Shown one piece after another: positions 62,160-64,000 of a DNA stretch of 64,000 nt. The stretch is from Salinivirgaceae bacterium (GTDB taxonomy: Bacteria; Bacteroidota; Bacteroidia; Bacteroidales; SZUA-534). Each line of letters begins with the position of its first letter. The stretch's first letter is position 1. The notes beneath the pieces are model-generated. The model had not been told where the DNA came from, made no database searches, and saw only the letters and a list, made by a program, of their open reading frames with translations. A program made the position numbers and the translations under genes. Where the stretch lies: the NCBI GenBank assembly GCA_017617355.1, contig JAFZWI010000023.1:20202-84201 (forward strand), written 5' to 3'.

Positions 62160-62450
62160 ATGGATTTACGAACTCTCGGAAGAAACATCGCTCAAGTCAG
62201 AAGACGTCAGAATTTAACGCAAGATAGTGTTGCCTTCGATTTGGACATCTCAAAAACCGCTTATTCCAAAATAGAGCGTGGTGAGACCAACATTTCTTTC
62301 CTTCGTCTTGTCCAAATAGCCGAATATTTCAAAGTTGACGTGTCGGAACTTGTGAAAGGTAGCACCGACGTTGATTTGCAAGAACTTGCCGCCAATATCG
62401 CTCAAATGAAAACCGATATACATTCCATTAAAACGGCAATGGAAATATAA
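62160..62450 (+). CDS. XRE-family transcriptional regulator
   Basis: The product has 96 residues from the ATG at 62160. An upstream TTG-start extension is unlikely because it crosses the operator-like repeat. The HTH_3 domain is at residues 5-60: LGRNIAQVRRRQNLTQDSVAFDLDISKTAYSKIERGETNISFLRLVQIAEYF (in part: NLTQDSVAFDLDISKTAYSKIE). A short helical tail follows (LQELAANIAQMKTDIHSI). It probably represses its own promoter and perhaps the divergent lipoprotein through the repeats at 62080-62116. It is convergent with the AAA ATPase gene, with a 7-base gap. Confidence 0.88.
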   Translation: MDLRTLGRNIAQVRRRQNLTQDSVAFDLDISKTAYSKIERGETNISFLRLVQIAEYFKVDVSELVKGSTDVDLQELAANIAQMKTDIHSIKTAMEI

Positions 62451-62457
62451 GGCAAGC

Positions 62458-63615
62458 CTAAACCCTCTCCAGAAGTGTTTGCAGATTGCAAACCTCCACA
62501 TTTTCAGCCATAAAGTAAGAGTCGTCAATAGGTGCCACTACAAATGTTTTTGTGGGGTTCAAAAACTCTATTGCTTTCCAAAATCCTTCTTGAACTGTTG
62601 GCGAAGTGGAAGATTTGCACTCAATAGCAATGGTTTCGTTGGGGTAGAGAAGCACCAAATCCATTTCGTCGCCAGTTGCGCTGCGGTAGAAGCAGCACTG
62701 TGCGTTGCGGGCTTTGGCACACACGTTCTCAATCACCATTCCCTCCCACGAATTGCCGAAAATGGTGTGTCCCAAAAGGTCGTTAAACGACTGCAACTGC
62801 AAGATTTGATGCAAAATACCGCTATCTCGAACATAAATCTTTGGTGATTTCACGAGTCGCTTTTTTGTGTTGGCAAAATATGGTTGAAGTGTCCGCAGAA
62901 TATATGTTTGCTCCATAATGTCAAAGTAGTGGCGGACGGTTGGAGCAGAAACGCCAAGTGATGATGCGAATTTGGCCAAATTGAGTATTGCGCCGTGCTC
63001 GTGAGCGGTCATAGTGAGCATTCGCATAAGCATTGGCGCGGCAATTTGGAACCCGAGTTGCGGAATGTCACGCTCGACATATGTGCGAATAAAATTCTCA
63101 CGCCAAAGTGCGCTTGCCGCATCGGAATCAGCATTGTAACTATCGGGGTAACCGCCTCTGAACCAATACTTTTTAATATCAAAGGCAGGTTGTGTGCAAA
63201 CCTCATCAATCATAAAAGGCGTAAGGTCAATCAGCCCAATACGTCCCGCAAGAGTCTCGGTTGTATGCTGCACAAGGTCGCGCGAGGCAGACCCTAGTAA
63301 AATGAAACGCCCATTGCGCCTGTCACGGTCGATAATGCTACGCAGAATGCTGAACAGGTCGGGGCGCAGTTGAATCTCGTCGAGACAAATGGTTTTGTCG
63401 GTGTTATTGCTGAAAAACAGTTCAGGTTCCGTCAACTTGGCAAGGTCGCTTCGATTTTGTAAATCGAGATACAGATAATTGCCAATTTGCTCCGACATCA
63501 TCTTAATAAGCGTGCTTTTTCCGCACTGCCGCGAGCCGAGAATCACCACCGCTGGAAAAACTTGAAGATTCTGAATTATGAAACTTTGAATGTTTCTGGT
63601 TACAAGTGCCGCCAT
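62458..63615 (-). CDS. AAA ATPase with DUF4143 domain
   Basis: The product has 385 residues from the ATG at 63615. The frame extends 39 bases upstream to a TTG, but that crosses a good promoter. Walker A is LGSRQCGKST (26-35), Walker B is ICLDEIQ (75-81), and ILLGSASRDL is sensor-like. DUF4143 follows, with YWFRGGYPDS, FIRTYVERDIPQLG and a winged-helix-like part. The C-terminal GDEMDLVLLY-n-IAIECKSS resembles a PD-(D/E)xK core. This family is abundant in Bacteroidota and archaea. The function is unclear, possibly a nuclease-ATPase linked to defence or toxin-like activity. Confidence 0.9.
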   Translation of the reverse strand: MAALVTRNIQSFIIQNLQVFPAVVILGSRQCGKSTLIKMMSEQIGNYLYLDLQNRSDLAKLTEPELFFSNNTDKTICLDEIQLRPDLFSILRSIIDRDRRNGRFILLGSASRDLVQHTTETLAGRIGLIDLTPFMIDEVCTQPAFDIKKYWFRGGYPDSYNADSDAASALWRENFIRTYVERDIPQLGFQIAAPMLMRMLTMTAHEHGAILNLAKFASSLGVSAPTVRHYFDIMEQTYILRTLQPYFANTKKRLVKSPKIYVRDSGILHQILQLQSFNDLLGHTIFGNSWEGMVIENVCAKARNAQCCFYRSATGDEMDLVLLYPNETIAIECKSSTSPTVQEGFWKAIEFLNPTKTFVVAPIDDSYFMAENVEVCNLQTLLERV

Positions 63616-63630
63616 ATTGTTTCGTTTTTG

Positions 63631-63663
63631 CAAATGTATGCATTTAATTGTCAAGTTTCCAAA
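63631..63663 (-). promoter_or_regulatory. Promoter for the AAA ATPase gene
   Basis: On the minus strand, TTTG (63663-63660) is separated by 21 bases from TACATTTG (63638-63631), matching both halves and spacing of the Bacteroidota consensus. The ATG at 63615 follows 15 bases later, which decides the start against the upstream TTG. Confidence 0.6.
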
Positions 63664-63851
63664 TGTTTACCTAATATTTTTGTAAATCAAAAACCAAACT
63701 TTCGATTTGCAAAAGCAAGTGATTTTCCGCTGATAATCAAAGAAATATCCGTGAATACAACACTGTAATCAGAGGGTATGATTTTAGTTACAGGTGCAAA
63801 TTTTTTTCTTGCCACCGTTGCCCGTTTTTCCAAAAATCCCTATTTTTACAT

Positions 63852-63948
63852 CACTCTTTCGAGAGTGTTCTTTGAGTGAATGTGCATCAAGAGTCGGCCT
63901 CGAGCCGCCCCAACCGAGCACCATAATGCCACGGTGGGAAAATGATGC
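63852..63948 (+). promoter_or_regulatory. Structured leader RNA (riboswitch-like three-way junction)
   Basis: CACTCT-TTCG-AGAGTG (63852-63867) is a perfect UUCG tetraloop hairpin. Next, GCATCA (63884-63889) pairs with TGATGC (63943-63948). This P1 encloses two hairpins: CGGC/GCCG (63895-63898, 63904-63907) and CCC-A-ACCG (63909-63916)/CGGT-GGG (63932-63938), the latter with an inner GCA/TGC. Short blocks ATCAAGAG and CAACC...GGTG recall the SAM-I core, but the normal kink-turn and P4 are not seen. A start codon follows at 63983. Confidence 0.4.
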
Positions 63949-63982
63949 GAATTGATTGTTTAACTATTAATTAAAAGTGATT

Positions 63983-64000
63983 ATGGAAAATCAAAAAACA
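63983..64000 (+). CDS. Start of a gene running off the window (MENQKT...)
   Basis: The ATG at 63983 and five further codons lie at the window edge, 34 bases after the structured leader. Only M-E-N-Q-K-T is visible, so the product cannot be named. It is listed because a leader and an open frame coincide. Confidence 0.35.

Overview
The window is chromosomal DNA of a Bacteroidota bacterium, most likely an uncultured member of the Bacteroidales. Four things support this: type IX secretion genes (sprA, porQ and a DUF5103 plug protein); many families confined to this phylum (DUF4175, DUF4292, DUF3098, the radical SAM/SPASM plus lipoprotein pair); few Shine-Dalgarno sequences; and promoter-like boxes of the TAnnTTTG type upstream of many genes. 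I found no rRNA, tRNA, CRISPR array, transposase or prophage.

Layout. 0-1.7 kb (minus): two related secreted proteins, the first cut by the window edge. 1.8-13.1 kb (plus): ruvA, sprA, porQ, a NifX-like protein and uvrC. 13.2-18.7 kb: ilvE, a small HTH protein, a lipoprotein, a YidE/AspT-type transporter divergent from a LysR regulator, and thrH. 18.8-30.3 kb (minus): a tightly packed nine-gene run, transcribed from a Wzx-like flippase through dut, TPR protein, DUF4292 lipoprotein, EnvC-like protein, DUF4175 protein, RsbW-like ATPase and ybeY to mnmG. A parS-like site overlaps the mnmG stop. 30.3-31.0 kb: a 711-base, very AT-rich gap from which genes diverge on both sides. 31.0-38.5 kb (plus): two DUF3108 proteins flanking an Ig-like lipoprotein, then ftsX, DUF3098, truB, queA and a coiled-coil membrane protein.

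38.5-44 kb (plus): a radical SAM/SPASM enzyme with its small lipoprotein, a phosphohexomutase, a lipoprotein and a secreted protein of unknown function, greA and a HIT protein. 44-48 kb is the accessory part: a zeta-toxin-like kinase with a 59-residue partner gene and a leader of covarying inverted repeats, a strongly structured non-coding stretch, an AT-rich restriction-modification pair and a cluster of REP-like palindromes. 48-53 kb: a GT2-DUF2062 protein and a fused MMPL exporter/acyltransferase/methyltransferase, which look like two orphan genes of an aryl-polyene-type lipid pathway. 53-60.5 kb: dxs, two tandem S41 lipoprotein proteases, a sugar MFS transporter and the T9SS plug. 60.5-64 kb: an InlB-repeat lipoprotein, an XRE regulator with a tandem operator-like repeat, an AAA ATPase (DUF4143), and a structured leader before a gene that runs off the window.

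How it fits together. Most of the window serves the cell envelope: outer-membrane secretion (SprA, PorQ, Plug), flippase and envelope lipoproteins, FtsX with a LytM-degenerate EnvC-like protein for septal murein hydrolase control, and the MMPL/acyltransferase pair. The rest is information processing (ruvA, uvrC, mnmG, ybeY, truB, queA, greA). The parS-like site, mnmG, the AT-rich divergent gap and a change in G/C strand bias suggest that the region may lie near the replication origin. That last point is inference.
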